A stretch of 64,000 nucleotides of DNA from Ulvibacter litoralis (GTDB lineage: Bacteria > Bacteroidota > Bacteroidia > Flavobacteriales > Flavobacteriaceae): contig NZ_FNBA01000001.1 of NCBI RefSeq assembly GCF_900102055.1, forward strand, positions 434,001 through 498,000. The letters are read 5' to 3'. The position numbers were made by a program, and so were the translations under genes. Under the pieces are notes generated by a model, which did no database searches, was not told the DNA's origin, and saw only the letters and a list, made by a program, of their open reading frames with translations. Every line of letters begins with the position of its first letter. The stretch's first letter is position 1. This document shows positions 26,113 to 35,577 of this stretch, in pieces.

Positions 26113-26823
26113 TTACAGGAGATTTAACCTACGCATTAATTCCGGGCGTTTAGAACGACTTACAGGAATAACACTTTTGCCAATTAACACACTATTATCT
26201 TCTATATCAACAATTTTATGAGTATTAATTATGTAAGATCTATGAACTTTCAGAAAGGTTTCTGTTGGTAATTTCTCCTCTATTTTTTTTAGGGTTGAAT
26301 GTACTGTATAATTTTTATCGACAGTTCTTACTGTAATATAATCTCCTTTAGCTTCAATAACTGTTATTGAAGGCATATCAATTTTAATAAGCCGTCTGTC
26401 TATGTTTACAAATAATTCACTTCCTGTAGTCTCCGTATCGCTTTTTACAGTGCTTTGAGCAGGAGCCTCAAGCTTAAATGCTTCCGCTTTTTCTACTGCT
26501 TTTATAAATCTGGGAAGCTTGATAGGTTTTACCAAATAATCTACAATACAATTGTATTCAAAAGCTTCAATTGCATAGTCTTTATGTGATGTTGTAATAA
26601 TTATTCTTGGAAGAACTTTTAGTGTTTGAATAAAATCGAAGCCTGTAAAATCGGGCATGTTAATGTCTAAAAATATCAAATCAACTTTATTTTGATTTAA
26701 ATATTTCATCGCACTCATTGCATTCGAGAAACTTCCTTGAACTACGAGATTAGGGCTTTTAGAACAAAGCTGTTCTAGAATAATTCTAGCTGTTTCTTCG
26801 TCATCTACAATAATACAATTCAT
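26113..26823 (-). CDS. LytTR-family response regulator
   Basis: The 236-residue protein has a receiver domain (about residues 1-115) with acidic pocket DDEE near the start and the phospho-acceptor Asp in LIFLDINMPDFTGF. The C-terminus (about 135-236) is a LytTR DNA-binding domain (SITVIEAKGDYITVRT, then FLKVHRSYIINTHKI). It lies two bases after the HPt gene and is the last gene of the H-NOX kinase operon, so it is the natural output of that relay. It probably binds direct repeats at target promoters. Confidence 0.88.
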   Translation of the reverse strand: MNCIIVDDEETARIILEQLCSKSPNLVVQGSFSNAMSAMKYLNQNKVDLIFLDINMPDFTGFDFIQTLKVLPRIIITTSHKDYAIEAFEYNCIVDYLVKPIKLPRFIKAVEKAEAFKLEAPAQSTVKSDTETTGSELFVNIDRRLIKIDMPSITVIEAKGDYITVRTVDKNYTVHSTLKKIEEKLPTETFLKVHRSYIINTHKIVDIEDNSVLIGKSVIPVSRSKRPELMRRLNLL

Positions 26824-26825
26824 TC

Positions 26826-27149
26826 TTAATACTGTTTTAAAAAATTTATCATTACTTCAAGAACTGAAAGAAACCCCTGGTGTTTAGAATTGTTTTCTTC
26901 TCTTAATTCATTCTCATAATCTTCAACAAATTGATGGCTTTGCGCCATCCCTAAGATACTAATCTTATGTTTAATTTTATGTACAATGTTAGCACTTTCT
27001 ACAAATTCTTTAGAATTATAATAGTTAGTATATGTTTCTATTTCTACTGGCAGTTCTTTTTTTATTACTCCTACCAATTTTTTTTCAAAAGAAACATCAC
27101 CATCTGCTAATTGCTTCACTAGTAGTAAATTTGGTGTTTCTTTTATCAT
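26826..27149 (-). CDS. HPt-domain phosphotransfer protein
   Basis: This 107-residue helical protein has the HPt signature VHKIKHKISILGM. His57 is the predicted phosphorylated residue, and the HxxKH spacing and the following LGM match other HPt proteins. It lies between a PAS kinase gene and the LytTR receiver gene in the same operon, and neither kinase has a fused receiver or HPt. It therefore could shuttle phosphate between a kinase or the stand-alone receiver at 31887-32300 and the LytTR regulator. Confidence 0.85.
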   Translation of the reverse strand: MIKETPNLLLVKQLADGDVSFEKKLVGVIKKELPVEIETYTNYYNSKEFVESANIVHKIKHKISILGMAQSHQFVEDYENELREENNSKHQGFLSVLEVMINFLKQY

Positions 27150-27179
27150 GTTTTCATTAGTAGTTCGTTATATTATATC

Positions 27180-29162
27180 CTACTTAACAAGTGTAAAATA
27201 GAAGGTTGTCCCTTTCCCCACTTCGCTATTTAACCAAATTTTTCCTTTGTGTAAATCCACAATTTTTTTCACAATTGAAAGTCCAATACCTGAAGATTTT
27301 TTGTCTTCATTTAAAGATTGAAAAATCATAAATATTTTTTCAAAATATTTTTCTTCAATTCCAACACCATTATCAGAAATAGAGAATTTGTAATACAATT
27401 CTTGTTCTTCAACATCAATTTCTATAAGTCCTTTTTCTTTATCTATAAAGCGAATTGCATTACTTATTAAATTTTGAAATAACTGCTGCAATCGCGTTTG
27501 ATCACCTTGAATAGTTGGAAGTTTATTAATCACTCTCAAGTTAATATGATCTGGAAAATAAAGAATTTTATGCAAATCCTCTACGACCAAGTTTAAATCT
27601 ACAGATTTAGCCTCTAAGGTATCAGAGGTAACACTAGAGTAATTTAACACATCCGAAATTAAAAGTTCCATTTTTTCTAAAGTCGCTTCGATTAGCTGAA
27701 TATTTTCCAAACTAGTCTCTGTAAACACATCTTTATTGTCCTCCTTTAACCATGAAACCAATGCAAATATACTTCGCAAAGGAGACTTTAAATCGTGAGA
27801 TACAATATGAGCATATTCTTGAAGCTCGGTATTACTCTGCTCTAATTTAGTTAATAATTGTTCTTTAGTTTTTTGAAGTGCTTTTAAGTCGGTAATATCT
27901 AACACAACTCCAATAGAACCAATTACAATACCGTTAATGTCATAGTTAGGCGCTGAACTAATGAGCCAATCTCGACGTTCTCCTTGTTTGGTGATAATTT
28001 GCCCTTCAAAAGAATTAGACCCATCTTTTACAGTTTCGTCTACTCTTTGATTAAAAAACAATTTCGCTTCTGTTGTATTTTGTAGTAAATCGTTAATACT
28101 TTCTCCTAATAATTCTGATTCAGAATAACCCGTAAGGGCTTCAAAACTATTGTTAACAAAAACAGCCTTCTTGTCGAGTGTAACCTCAACCAAGCCTAAA
28201 TTCATGTTTGCAATTATATTGCTAAACTTTTGTTTTTGGGCTTCCAAACTTGCGCTGTACTTTTTAGTTACAGTTACATCCTTAAAGCTCCATAAATGCC
28301 CTTTAAAGACACCATCTCTAATAAAAGGGGTGTAATTACGCTCTAAAATTTTTCCATCAACCATTCGCAACTCATCACCTATAACTGGCTCTTTCTTCTC
28401 AAAAATTTCATGGATTCTTTGTTCAAATTTTTCAGGTTCTAAAAAAAGTGTTTTACTCTCTTTTTCGCCATTTGTTATATCGTTTCCAGGAAAAGTATCG
28501 ATGGTATGCGGAATGTAAAACATTTCAAAAAGCTTATTATTCCCAATAACGGTGACTCTATTTTCGTCTTCCAAAAAGACTCCAGTGTCTAGATTTTGAA
28601 TAATCAGTTTTAGCCTATCTTCAGATTCGATTAGTTCATTCTGCATTATTTTTTCTTGCGTAACATCTCTTGCAATCCCCTGTATAGCAACAGGGTCTCC
28701 GTAGCCATCTAAAATTAAACTCGCATTTATATGAAGATATTTAAACTCTCCTTGCCTAGAAATTATTTTCACTCTTAAATCTTGGTACGTTCCACTTTTA
28801 AGAATCTCCATCACAGCTTCCTGTGTCTTTACTTTCTCTTCAGGAGCTACAAATTCTAACAAATTTATGGTTTTACTACCTTTACTCACTCCTAAAAGGG
28901 AGTACGTAGCACTGTTCATTTCTAACACATTTCCGTATAAATCTAATACGCAATACGCATCTATAATATTTTTAAAAACACCTTCTAACTCAATGTTTTT
29001 TCTTGCAACCAAACTCTCTAATGCATAATTTGCTTCTTTAAATTGTTGCGCTAAATAGTATAGTTCAAGAGATTTTTGCTCAAGTATATTTTCAGCTTCT
29101 TTACGAGCCATACGCTCTCTAGCAAGAGCCCTTTCTAATATTTCTATTTTTTCGTTATCCAT
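27180..29162 (-). CDS. Multi-PAS sensor histidine kinase, partner of the H-NOX gene
   Basis: This 660-residue cytoplasmic kinase has no membrane helix. It opens with a coiled coil bearing ALARERMARKEAENILEQKS, followed by three PAS domains (about 65-175, 180-300, 305-430; PAC motif GIARDVTQ after the first). The kinase core is YAHIVSHDLKSPLRSI (phospho-His), LISNAIRFID (N box), SDNGVG (G1) and SSGIGLSIVKKIVDLHKGKI (G2). It overlaps the upstream H-NOX gene by 8 bp, the arrangement in which H-NOX proteins regulate kinases. The HPt gene follows after 30 bp. The same N-terminal block occurs in the second kinase of the operon. Confidence 0.9.
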   Translation of the reverse strand: MDNEKIEILERALARERMARKEAENILEQKSLELYYLAQQFKEANYALESLVARKNIELEGVFKNIIDAYCVLDLYGNVLEMNSATYSLLGVSKGSKTINLLEFVAPEEKVKTQEAVMEILKSGTYQDLRVKIISRQGEFKYLHINASLILDGYGDPVAIQGIARDVTQEKIMQNELIESEDRLKLIIQNLDTGVFLEDENRVTVIGNNKLFEMFYIPHTIDTFPGNDITNGEKESKTLFLEPEKFEQRIHEIFEKKEPVIGDELRMVDGKILERNYTPFIRDGVFKGHLWSFKDVTVTKKYSASLEAQKQKFSNIIANMNLGLVEVTLDKKAVFVNNSFEALTGYSESELLGESINDLLQNTTEAKLFFNQRVDETVKDGSNSFEGQIITKQGERRDWLISSAPNYDINGIVIGSIGVVLDITDLKALQKTKEQLLTKLEQSNTELQEYAHIVSHDLKSPLRSIFALVSWLKEDNKDVFTETSLENIQLIEATLEKMELLISDVLNYSSVTSDTLEAKSVDLNLVVEDLHKILYFPDHINLRVINKLPTIQGDQTRLQQLFQNLISNAIRFIDKEKGLIEIDVEEQELYYKFSISDNGVGIEEKYFEKIFMIFQSLNEDKKSSGIGLSIVKKIVDLHKGKIWLNSEVGKGTTFYFTLVK

Positions 29163-29697
29163 TCTTAGTAATAACGAATTTTACTTCAGTACCATCATCT
29201 TTGATTTTTTCCATTTCTATGGTAGCGTTCGCATTAAAGTATTCAAAAGTTTTATGCATAAGGCCTAATCCAAAGCTATACATTGCTTTGCTAGAGGAAT
29301 AAATCATTATTAAATTTGTATCTGTTTTTTCTATAATTTGAAATTTAGGTAAATCTGCATCGGGATAGATTTTTAATACCTCCACATGAATATGCCCTTC
29401 AATTGACGAAAGCATTTCTAACGGGTCTGTGTATTTTTCTAATATATGAAGATAATCCCGTTTTAAAACAATGAAAAAATGTTCTGCATATGCAAGTAAT
29501 AAGTCGTCAATACTCAATTTAGTATATTGACTTAAATTATGTAACAAGCTTAACATTTCAGAAAATTCATATCTCCCAACAGCAGTATAAGCTCCATCGG
29601 TAGATAGCTCAGATTTTTGGATGAGCTCATCGACAACAGCTAATCCATACTTATCTTCCACTAATTGCAAAAATTCTGTAAATAAAATTCCTTTCAT
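29155..29697 (-). CDS. H-NOX (heme NO-binding) domain protein
   Basis: The 180-residue protein has the H-NOX opening MKGILFTEFLQLVEDKYG and the block IHVEVLKIYPDADLPKF, in which His104 aligns with the haem ligand of bacterial H-NOX proteins (His102 is next to it). The normally invariant YxSxR motif is YSSSK at 133-137: Tyr and the second Ser are kept, Arg is replaced by Lys. That motif holds the haem propionates, so haem binding may be altered. It is stand-alone, overlaps the kinase gene by 8 bp, and should be the sensor of a nitric-oxide or oxygen-responsive phosphorelay. Confidence 0.85.
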   Translation of the reverse strand: MKGILFTEFLQLVEDKYGLAVVDELIQKSELSTDGAYTAVGRYEFSEMLSLLHNLSQYTKLSIDDLLLAYAEHFFIVLKRDYLHILEKYTDPLEMLSSIEGHIHVEVLKIYPDADLPKFQIIEKTDTNLIMIYSSSKAMYSFGLGLMHKTFEYFNANATIEMEKIKDDGTEVKFVITKNG

Positions 29698-29765
29698 ATG
29701 GTTAATTAACTACTTATAAACTAATAGACATCCCATTACCTTTTGTATTAGCTATTATCTAAAAA

Positions 29766-31871
29766 TCATTGCTTTAACTTAATAAAAAATTCCGTTCCTA
29801 CACCTTCTTCACTTTCCAACCATACTTCCCCATCGTAAAGGTCTACTATTTTCTTTACAATTGACAAACCAATTCCTGTAGAGTCTATATCGTTTGTTAA
29901 TTTACTAAACATTTTAAAAATTCTTTCATGAAATTGTTCGCTAATTCCGACACCATTATCTTTTACACTAAAAATATACCCATCTGTGTCTTTGCTATAA
30001 CTTAAATAAATTTCGCCTCTGTCTTTATCATTGTACTTAATTGCATTACTAATTAAGTTCTGAAATAACTGCTGAATACGCACCTTATGGGCACTAATAA
30101 TTGGAAAAACTCCAATCACCTCTATATTAATCGTGTTTGGAACATGAAGTGTTTTAAATATATCTTGAAATACTTCATTAATATCTACAGCTTCATTTGT
30201 GCCATTTTCTAAATCAATACTTGAATATTGCAAGATCCCTGTAATTAAGCCATCCATTAACTGCAACTTCGAATCTATCAAATTAAAGCTACTCATAACC
30301 TCAGCATTGATAGAAGCTAAATGATCTTCCTTTATCCAACTCATCAAACTTGAAATCCCACGAAGTGGCGATTTTAAATCGTGCGAGACTATATGCGCAT
30401 AATCTTGTAATTCGCGATTACTATGCTCTAATCTAATTAAGAGCTTTTTATTTTCATCCTCAGCTTTAATCCGTTCAATATGGTTGATAGCGTTTTTTAA
30501 TTGCATTGAAACAATTCCAGCTATATTCTCTAACACTTCTAAATTGTCATCTGTATAATAGTTTCGCTCTTTATCTTCAACATTGATAACGCCTATAATT
30601 TCCCCATTATTAATAATAGGCACGGCCATTTGAGACAATCGAACCTTATCGTTAAAAACGTAATTAGGATTTGCAGTTGTATCATTTTCTATAAAAGCGA
30701 TTCCTGTTTTAACAACAGTTCCCACAATACTATTTTCCAATTCAATTTCTAAATCATCATTAATCGGACTGTTAAACTGCTCAACATAATCAAACCCCGT
30801 TATTTTCTTAAAAGTTCCTTTTTCCTTATTCACCAAGTACAACTCACAATAGTTTGTCTCTAAATAAGAAGCGATCTGACCTGTAATTATTTTAGCGATT
30901 TCATAAATATCTATCTTACCCAAAATAGATATTGCAATCGTATTAATATAGTCTAAAGCTAATGTTTTTTGACGGATAGAAGTTATATCCTCGACAATTC
31001 CTACATGATACTTAATTTTACCATCTTCACCTTTAATAGATTTAGCGTAGGTATTTGTCCATAAAATGGAACCATCCTTTTTCAAATACCTTTTTTCTAA
31101 GCGATATGAATCTACCTCACCCGAAGTAAGCATTTTTTGGTATTTATCGGTAATTTCTTGATCTTCAGGATACGTTAAATTTGTCTCCTCTACTTCAAAA
31201 AACTCTTCTCTAGTGTACCCAAGCATATCAAGAAGTGCTGGATTAATAACTAAAATGCCCTTGTAAAACTCTTTAAAAAGTGTGATCCCAACAGGAGAGT
31301 TTTTTATAATAATATCTAATTGTTCTTTCTGCTCTTCAATTTGATTTTTAATACTAACATCTTCCGTAACATCTCTCGCAATACCATGGGCTCCTATCGG
31401 ATTTCCTTCAGTATCATAAATACCAATCCCATTAATTTGCAACAATCGTATCTCGCCATTTCCTTTGTAGATTCTAATCTTAAAGTTTTTAATGGCTCCT
31501 TCGGTAAGTACTTTTTTAAAGGCTTTTTTATAAAGTGCTAAATCATCGTAATAAATAACATCTTTTATATTTTTCTTTTTCGAACCTGCTCCTAAATTAA
31601 ACAGCTCTGTCGCAAAATTATTCAGTTTTTTAAGATTTCCCTTTTCATCAACTAGAATATAGGCATCATTTACATTTTCAAAAACATTCTCTATTTCTGA
31701 ATTCTTCTTTGCATCAAAAGAAGCAAGCTTAAAATTTGCATCTTTCAGTTCTTGACGCAAATTATGTACTTCTTTTGAAGCTTCAAGCGCTATACTTTCA
31801 GCTTCTTTTCTCGCTTGTCGCTCTCGCAAAAGCGCCTTTTGCATTATTTCTATAGATACTTCTTCTGTCAT
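29766..31871 (-). CDS. PAS/GAF sensor histidine kinase
   Basis: This 701-residue kinase is cytoplasmic. An N-terminal coiled coil with ALLRERQARKEAESIALEAS is the same block as in the other kinase of the operon. Two PAS domains follow (about 62-175, with GIARDVTEDV, and 180-300, with GIVEDITSI), then a GAF domain at about 310-460 (VPIINNGEIIGVINVEDKE), and a kinase core at about 480-701: HIVSHDLKSPLRGI, LISNAIKYND, DNGVGI and TGIGLSIVKKIVDLYDGEV. It begins 16 bp after the stand-alone receiver gene and precedes the H-NOX gene by 69 bp. Confidence 0.9.
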   Translation of the reverse strand: MTEEVSIEIMQKALLRERQARKEAESIALEASKEVHNLRQELKDANFKLASFDAKKNSEIENVFENVNDAYILVDEKGNLKKLNNFATELFNLGAGSKKKNIKDVIYYDDLALYKKAFKKVLTEGAIKNFKIRIYKGNGEIRLLQINGIGIYDTEGNPIGAHGIARDVTEDVSIKNQIEEQKEQLDIIIKNSPVGITLFKEFYKGILVINPALLDMLGYTREEFFEVEETNLTYPEDQEITDKYQKMLTSGEVDSYRLEKRYLKKDGSILWTNTYAKSIKGEDGKIKYHVGIVEDITSIRQKTLALDYINTIAISILGKIDIYEIAKIITGQIASYLETNYCELYLVNKEKGTFKKITGFDYVEQFNSPINDDLEIELENSIVGTVVKTGIAFIENDTTANPNYVFNDKVRLSQMAVPIINNGEIIGVINVEDKERNYYTDDNLEVLENIAGIVSMQLKNAINHIERIKAEDENKKLLIRLEHSNRELQDYAHIVSHDLKSPLRGISSLMSWIKEDHLASINAEVMSSFNLIDSKLQLMDGLITGILQYSSIDLENGTNEAVDINEVFQDIFKTLHVPNTINIEVIGVFPIISAHKVRIQQLFQNLISNAIKYNDKDRGEIYLSYSKDTDGYIFSVKDNGVGISEQFHERIFKMFSKLTNDIDSTGIGLSIVKKIVDLYDGEVWLESEEGVGTEFFIKLKQ

Positions 31872-31886
31872 TTCTCACAACTAATC

Positions 31887-32300
31887 TTACGCCTTAATCA
31901 ACTCGTTAACACTCCAATAGGCCAATAGCTTTTCCATTTTAGATACGTAATCCTCATATTTTAAAGGTTTTAATACATATCCAGCTATTCCTATTTCATA
32001 ACACTCTAATAAATCTTTGTGATTATTTGAAGTCGTTAAAACAATCGTGGGGATATATCTAAGACGTTCATCGGCTTTTATAATTTTCAAAAACTCTAAC
32101 CCATTTACTTTAGGCATATTTAAATCCAATAAAATGATATCGGGAAGATTCTCTTTTGTCATTAAAATTCGCAAGGCTTCTTCACCATTTTTGGCTTCCT
32201 GTATTGCATGAATAAGACCTAACTTGACTAATGTCCTATTCATTTTCATTGTTTCAACAACATCATCTTCTATAAACAGTATGGAGAGATTATTTACCAT
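31887..32300 (-). CDS. Stand-alone CheY-like response regulator (first gene of the H-NOX operon)
   Basis: The 137-residue protein is one receiver domain: FIEDD supplies the acidic pocket, IILLDLNMPKVNGLEF the phospho-acceptor Asp, TTSNNH the Thr, and LKPLKY the Lys. No output domain is attached. It is the first gene of the leftward six-gene operon and starts divergently from the fusion aminotransferase gene across a 222-bp gap, where a shared promoter region should lie. It may act in an intermediate relay step or as a phosphate sink. Confidence 0.87.
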   Translation of the reverse strand: MVNNLSILFIEDDVVETMKMNRTLVKLGLIHAIQEAKNGEEALRILMTKENLPDIILLDLNMPKVNGLEFLKIIKADERLRYIPTIVLTTSNNHKDLLECYEIGIAGYVLKPLKYEDYVSKMEKLLAYWSVNELIKA

Positions 32301-32522
32301 TTTTTAATGTATTTTCGATTGATTAATACGACACAAAAATGCGCGAATTTGACTCAAAAGGTAGTCAAATTCGTTTAAACCTGTTTTAGTATCGTTCAAA
32401 ATTTGATTTGTGTCGGTGAATGGTTTCTCTAAAAATGAAGAAAATCGCAAATATCCCATTCATAGAAAGGCTTCAGGAATATTTACTCATAGTTTTTTAG
32501 TATTATTGTTTTAGCAAATTTT

Positions 32523-35500
32523 ATGTATATGCCTACAACTATTTCTTCGGAAAAAGCATCACAACTTGTTAAACACTTCTTCGAAATCACTTCGGAAGCT
32601 TCAAAACTTCCAGGCGAAATAGATCAAAACTTTAAAATTACTTCGGAAACCAAGGCTGAATTCATCTTAAAAATATCGCATCCCGATACTTCTGAAGCTT
32701 ACTTAGATTTTCAGCAAAAAATACATGAACATCTTGAAGGTTATGAAGAAATAGTAAAGGCCCCAACTTACATTCGAAACCGAGATGGAAAAGCCACTTC
32801 AACACACACAACAGAAACTGGAAAAGAAGTAACCGTCAGATTGCTAACTTGGATTCCTGGACGTTTATGGAGTCACGTAAATCCGCAATTAGACCCCTTA
32901 CGCTTTAGCTTAGGGCAACAAGTTGGTTTACTAACAAAAGTACTTTCAGATTTTAACCATCCCGAAGCACATCGCATCTTTCAATGGGACATTGCACAAT
33001 CGCTTTGGACAACCAAACACATTTCCTTATTTACTGCGGAAGAGACACAAATTCTAACACACTTTCAAACAAAATTTGAAACTGCACAACCTACCTACAC
33101 CACCTTACGAAAAAGTGTTGTACACAACGATGCTAACGACAATAATATCATTGTTTCTCATGACTTACAAAGCCCAAAAGTGGAAGCCATTATCGATTAT
33201 GGCGATGCCGTTTACACACAAATCATTAATGATGTTGCTATTGCATGTGCCTATGCCAGTATGGGGAAACACGACCCTTTAGAGGCTTCCTTAGCAATTG
33301 TAAAAGGATACCATCAATCATTTCCACTTCAAGAAGAAGAATTAAACCATTTATACATTGCCATTGCCATGCGATTGGTAATTTCGGTAACCAAATCGGT
33401 CATTAACAAGGTAGAAAATCCAGAAAACGAATACCTTCTTATTAGTGAAAAACCCGCTTGGGAATTGCTGAAAAAATGGTTTCAAATACACGAGGATTTT
33501 GCACACTTTAGCTTCAGAAATGCCTGCGGCTTTCCTGCAAATCCTTCCGAAGCACCCTTTAAAGAATTTATAAAAAACCAATCTTTCAGCTTTTCAGAAT
33601 TATTCCCTTCCGAAGCAAAAGAAGAAATCCAACTACTCGATTTAAACATAGCGAGTACCTGGATAGGAAACACAACAGAGTTTAATAACCTCGATCTTTT
33701 TCAATATAAAATAACACAACTTCAGAAAGAACATCCCACCAAACTAATTGCGGGCGGATACTGTGAAGCGCGACCCCTTTACACGGCTTCTTCGTTCGAC
33801 AAAGAAGGCAATAACGGTCCCGAGAGCCGATCCATACATTTAGGTGTCGATTTTTGGCTGCCCGAACAAACACCCGTACACGCGCTCTTGGATGGTGAAG
33901 TTTTTACCGCGACCAACAATGCGAAATACAAAGAATACGGCGGACTTATCATTTTAAAACACACAGAGGATAATCTAACTTTTTACACCCTGTACGGACA
34001 TCTTTCTGTCGCAAGTGCTACACGTTACAATATTGGCGATCGCATCGCAAAGGGCGATTGTATTGGCTACTTAGGAAATAGTAGCGAAAATGGCGAATGG
34101 GTGCCACACCTACATTTTCAAGTAATGCTATCGATGTTAGACTATGAATTTGATTTTCCGGGTGTCACGTATCCAAACCAATTAGATGTTTGGAAAAGTA
34201 TCTGTCCAGACCCAAACCTTTTCTTCAAAAACAAAGATTTAGGAACGCAGTATCCCACTGCCGATGAAACCATCATTACTTTCAGAAAAGAGCATTTAGG
34301 CAAAACGTTAAGTTTATCGTACAACAAACCTTTACACATTGTGCGAGGCGAAGGCGTTTATTTAATCGATACGCTTGGTAAAAAGTATTTGGACACGGTT
34401 AATAATGTAAACCACGTAGGACATCAAAATCCGAAAGTGGTCGCTGCGGGACAACGACAAATGTCGATATTAAACACCAACACGCGCTATCTACACGAAG
34501 AGATCGTTGCCTATGCGAATGCTTTATTAAAAAAGCTTCCGAAGGAAATATCGGTGCTGCATTTTGTGAATTCAGGAAGTGAAGCCAACGAATTGGCATT
34601 GCGAATGGCGAGAACCATCACTGGAAACACAGACATGCTCGCTATTGAAGCAGGTTACCACGGAAACACAACGTCGGTCATGGAAGTGAGTTCGTATAAA
34701 TTTGATGGGAAAGGCGGTGCTGGAAAACCTGCCGACACACACATTTTACCCCTTCCAGATCCTTTTAGAGGACGTCATACTGGAGAAGATGGTGGCGTAG
34801 CCTATGCACGCTACGCTAAAAAAGCTATTGAACATTTAAAAGTGGTAGACGAAAATATCGCAGGATTTATTGGTGAATCATTGGTAAGCTGCGGCGGACA
34901 AATAGTTCCGCCGAAAAATTATTTTAAAGAAGTGTATAAGCACGTTCGAGAAGCGGGCGGAATTTGCATTGCAGACGAAGTACAAACAGGTTTTGGACGT
35001 ATGGGAAAAACCTTTTGGGCGTTTGAGCTGTTCGATGTCATTCCGGACATTGTTACCATGGGAAAACCTGCTGGAAATGGGCATCCTCTTGCCATTGTAG
35101 CCTGCACACAACAAATGGCAGACGCCTTTGCAAACGAAATGGAATATTTCAACACCTTTGGCGGAAATCCTGTTTCTTCTGCCATTGGACGCTCCGTTTT
35201 ACAATGTATTGAAGACGATAACCTGCAACAAAACGCACGAGAAGTCGGTTCCTTTTTAAAGGCTGAACTTAAAGCGCTACAACAACAGTTTCCTATTATT
35301 GGAGACGTTCGAGGAGAAGGCTTATTTTTAGGATTTGAATTGAACGACACTTCTAAAAAACCATTGGCACATCACGCGACCTATCTCGCCAATAGAATGA
35401 AAGATCTAGGTATTTTAATGAGTACCGACGGACCCGATTACAACGTGCTAAAGATAAAACCACCCATTGTTTTTAGCCTAGAAAATGCTAAAGAGCTTAT

Positions 35501-35558
35501 CTTTAGACTGAAAACGATCTTTGCTGAAGATTTTATGTTGCAGTACCATCAACTTTAA
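32523..35558 (+). CDS. Fusion of APH-like kinase, M23 peptidase and class-III aminotransferase
   Basis: This 1011-residue protein joins three domains. Residues 1-330 are an aminoglycoside/choline-phosphotransferase-type kinase (VVHNDANDNNIIV, a Brenner-type catalytic loop near residue 200, then IDYGDAVYT). Residues about 430-560 are an M23 (lysostaphin-like) domain: HLGVDFW and HLHFQVM keep the zinc ligands. Residues about 590-1011 are a PLP class-III aminotransferase with NSGSEANELALRMAR, ADEVQTGFGRMGK and the PLP Lys in TMGKPAGNGHPLA. There is no signal peptide, so the M23 part cannot act on peptidoglycan in the usual way. The same order occurs in annotated proteins of several bacteria, often near amino-acid genes; the substrate is unknown. 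Start: ATG at 32523 or two codons later. Confidence 0.85.
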   Translation: MYMPTTISSEKASQLVKHFFEITSEASKLPGEIDQNFKITSETKAEFILKISHPDTSEAYLDFQQKIHEHLEGYEEIVKAPTYIRNRDGKATSTHTTETGKEVTVRLLTWIPGRLWSHVNPQLDPLRFSLGQQVGLLTKVLSDFNHPEAHRIFQWDIAQSLWTTKHISLFTAEETQILTHFQTKFETAQPTYTTLRKSVVHNDANDNNIIVSHDLQSPKVEAIIDYGDAVYTQIINDVAIACAYASMGKHDPLEASLAIVKGYHQSFPLQEEELNHLYIAIAMRLVISVTKSVINKVENPENEYLLISEKPAWELLKKWFQIHEDFAHFSFRNACGFPANPSEAPFKEFIKNQSFSFSELFPSEAKEEIQLLDLNIASTWIGNTTEFNNLDLFQYKITQLQKEHPTKLIAGGYCEARPLYTASSFDKEGNNGPESRSIHLGVDFWLPEQTPVHALLDGEVFTATNNAKYKEYGGLIILKHTEDNLTFYTLYGHLSVASATRYNIGDRIAKGDCIGYLGNSSENGEWVPHLHFQVMLSMLDYEFDFPGVTYPNQLDVWKSICPDPNLFFKNKDLGTQYPTADETIITFRKEHLGKTLSLSYNKPLHIVRGEGVYLIDTLGKKYLDTVNNVNHVGHQNPKVVAAGQRQMSILNTNTRYLHEEIVAYANALLKKLPKEISVLHFVNSGSEANELALRMARTITGNTDMLAIEAGYHGNTTSVMEVSSYKFDGKGGAGKPADTHILPLPDPFRGRHTGEDGGVAYARYAKKAIEHLKVVDENIAGFIGESLVSCGGQIVPPKNYFKEVYKHVREAGGICIADEVQTGFGRMGKTFWAFELFDVIPDIVTMGKPAGNGHPLAIVACTQQMADAFANEMEYFNTFGGNPVSSAIGRSVLQCIEDDNLQQNAREVGSFLKAELKALQQQFPIIGDVRGEGLFLGFELNDTSKKPLAHHATYLANRMKDLGILMSTDGPDYNVLKIKPPIVFSLENAKELIFRLKTIFAEDFMLQYHQL

Positions 35559-35577
35559 ACACAAAAACAAAATCATT

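Noticed and set aside
29766-31871. Possible membrane sensor kinase
   Set aside because: No hydrophobic helix in the N-terminal 300 residues; the PAS and GAF domains point to a cytoplasmic sensor.
26113-32300. Possible phage-defence island
   Set aside because: The genes form a coherent H-NOX two-component relay with no nuclease, toxin or integrase.
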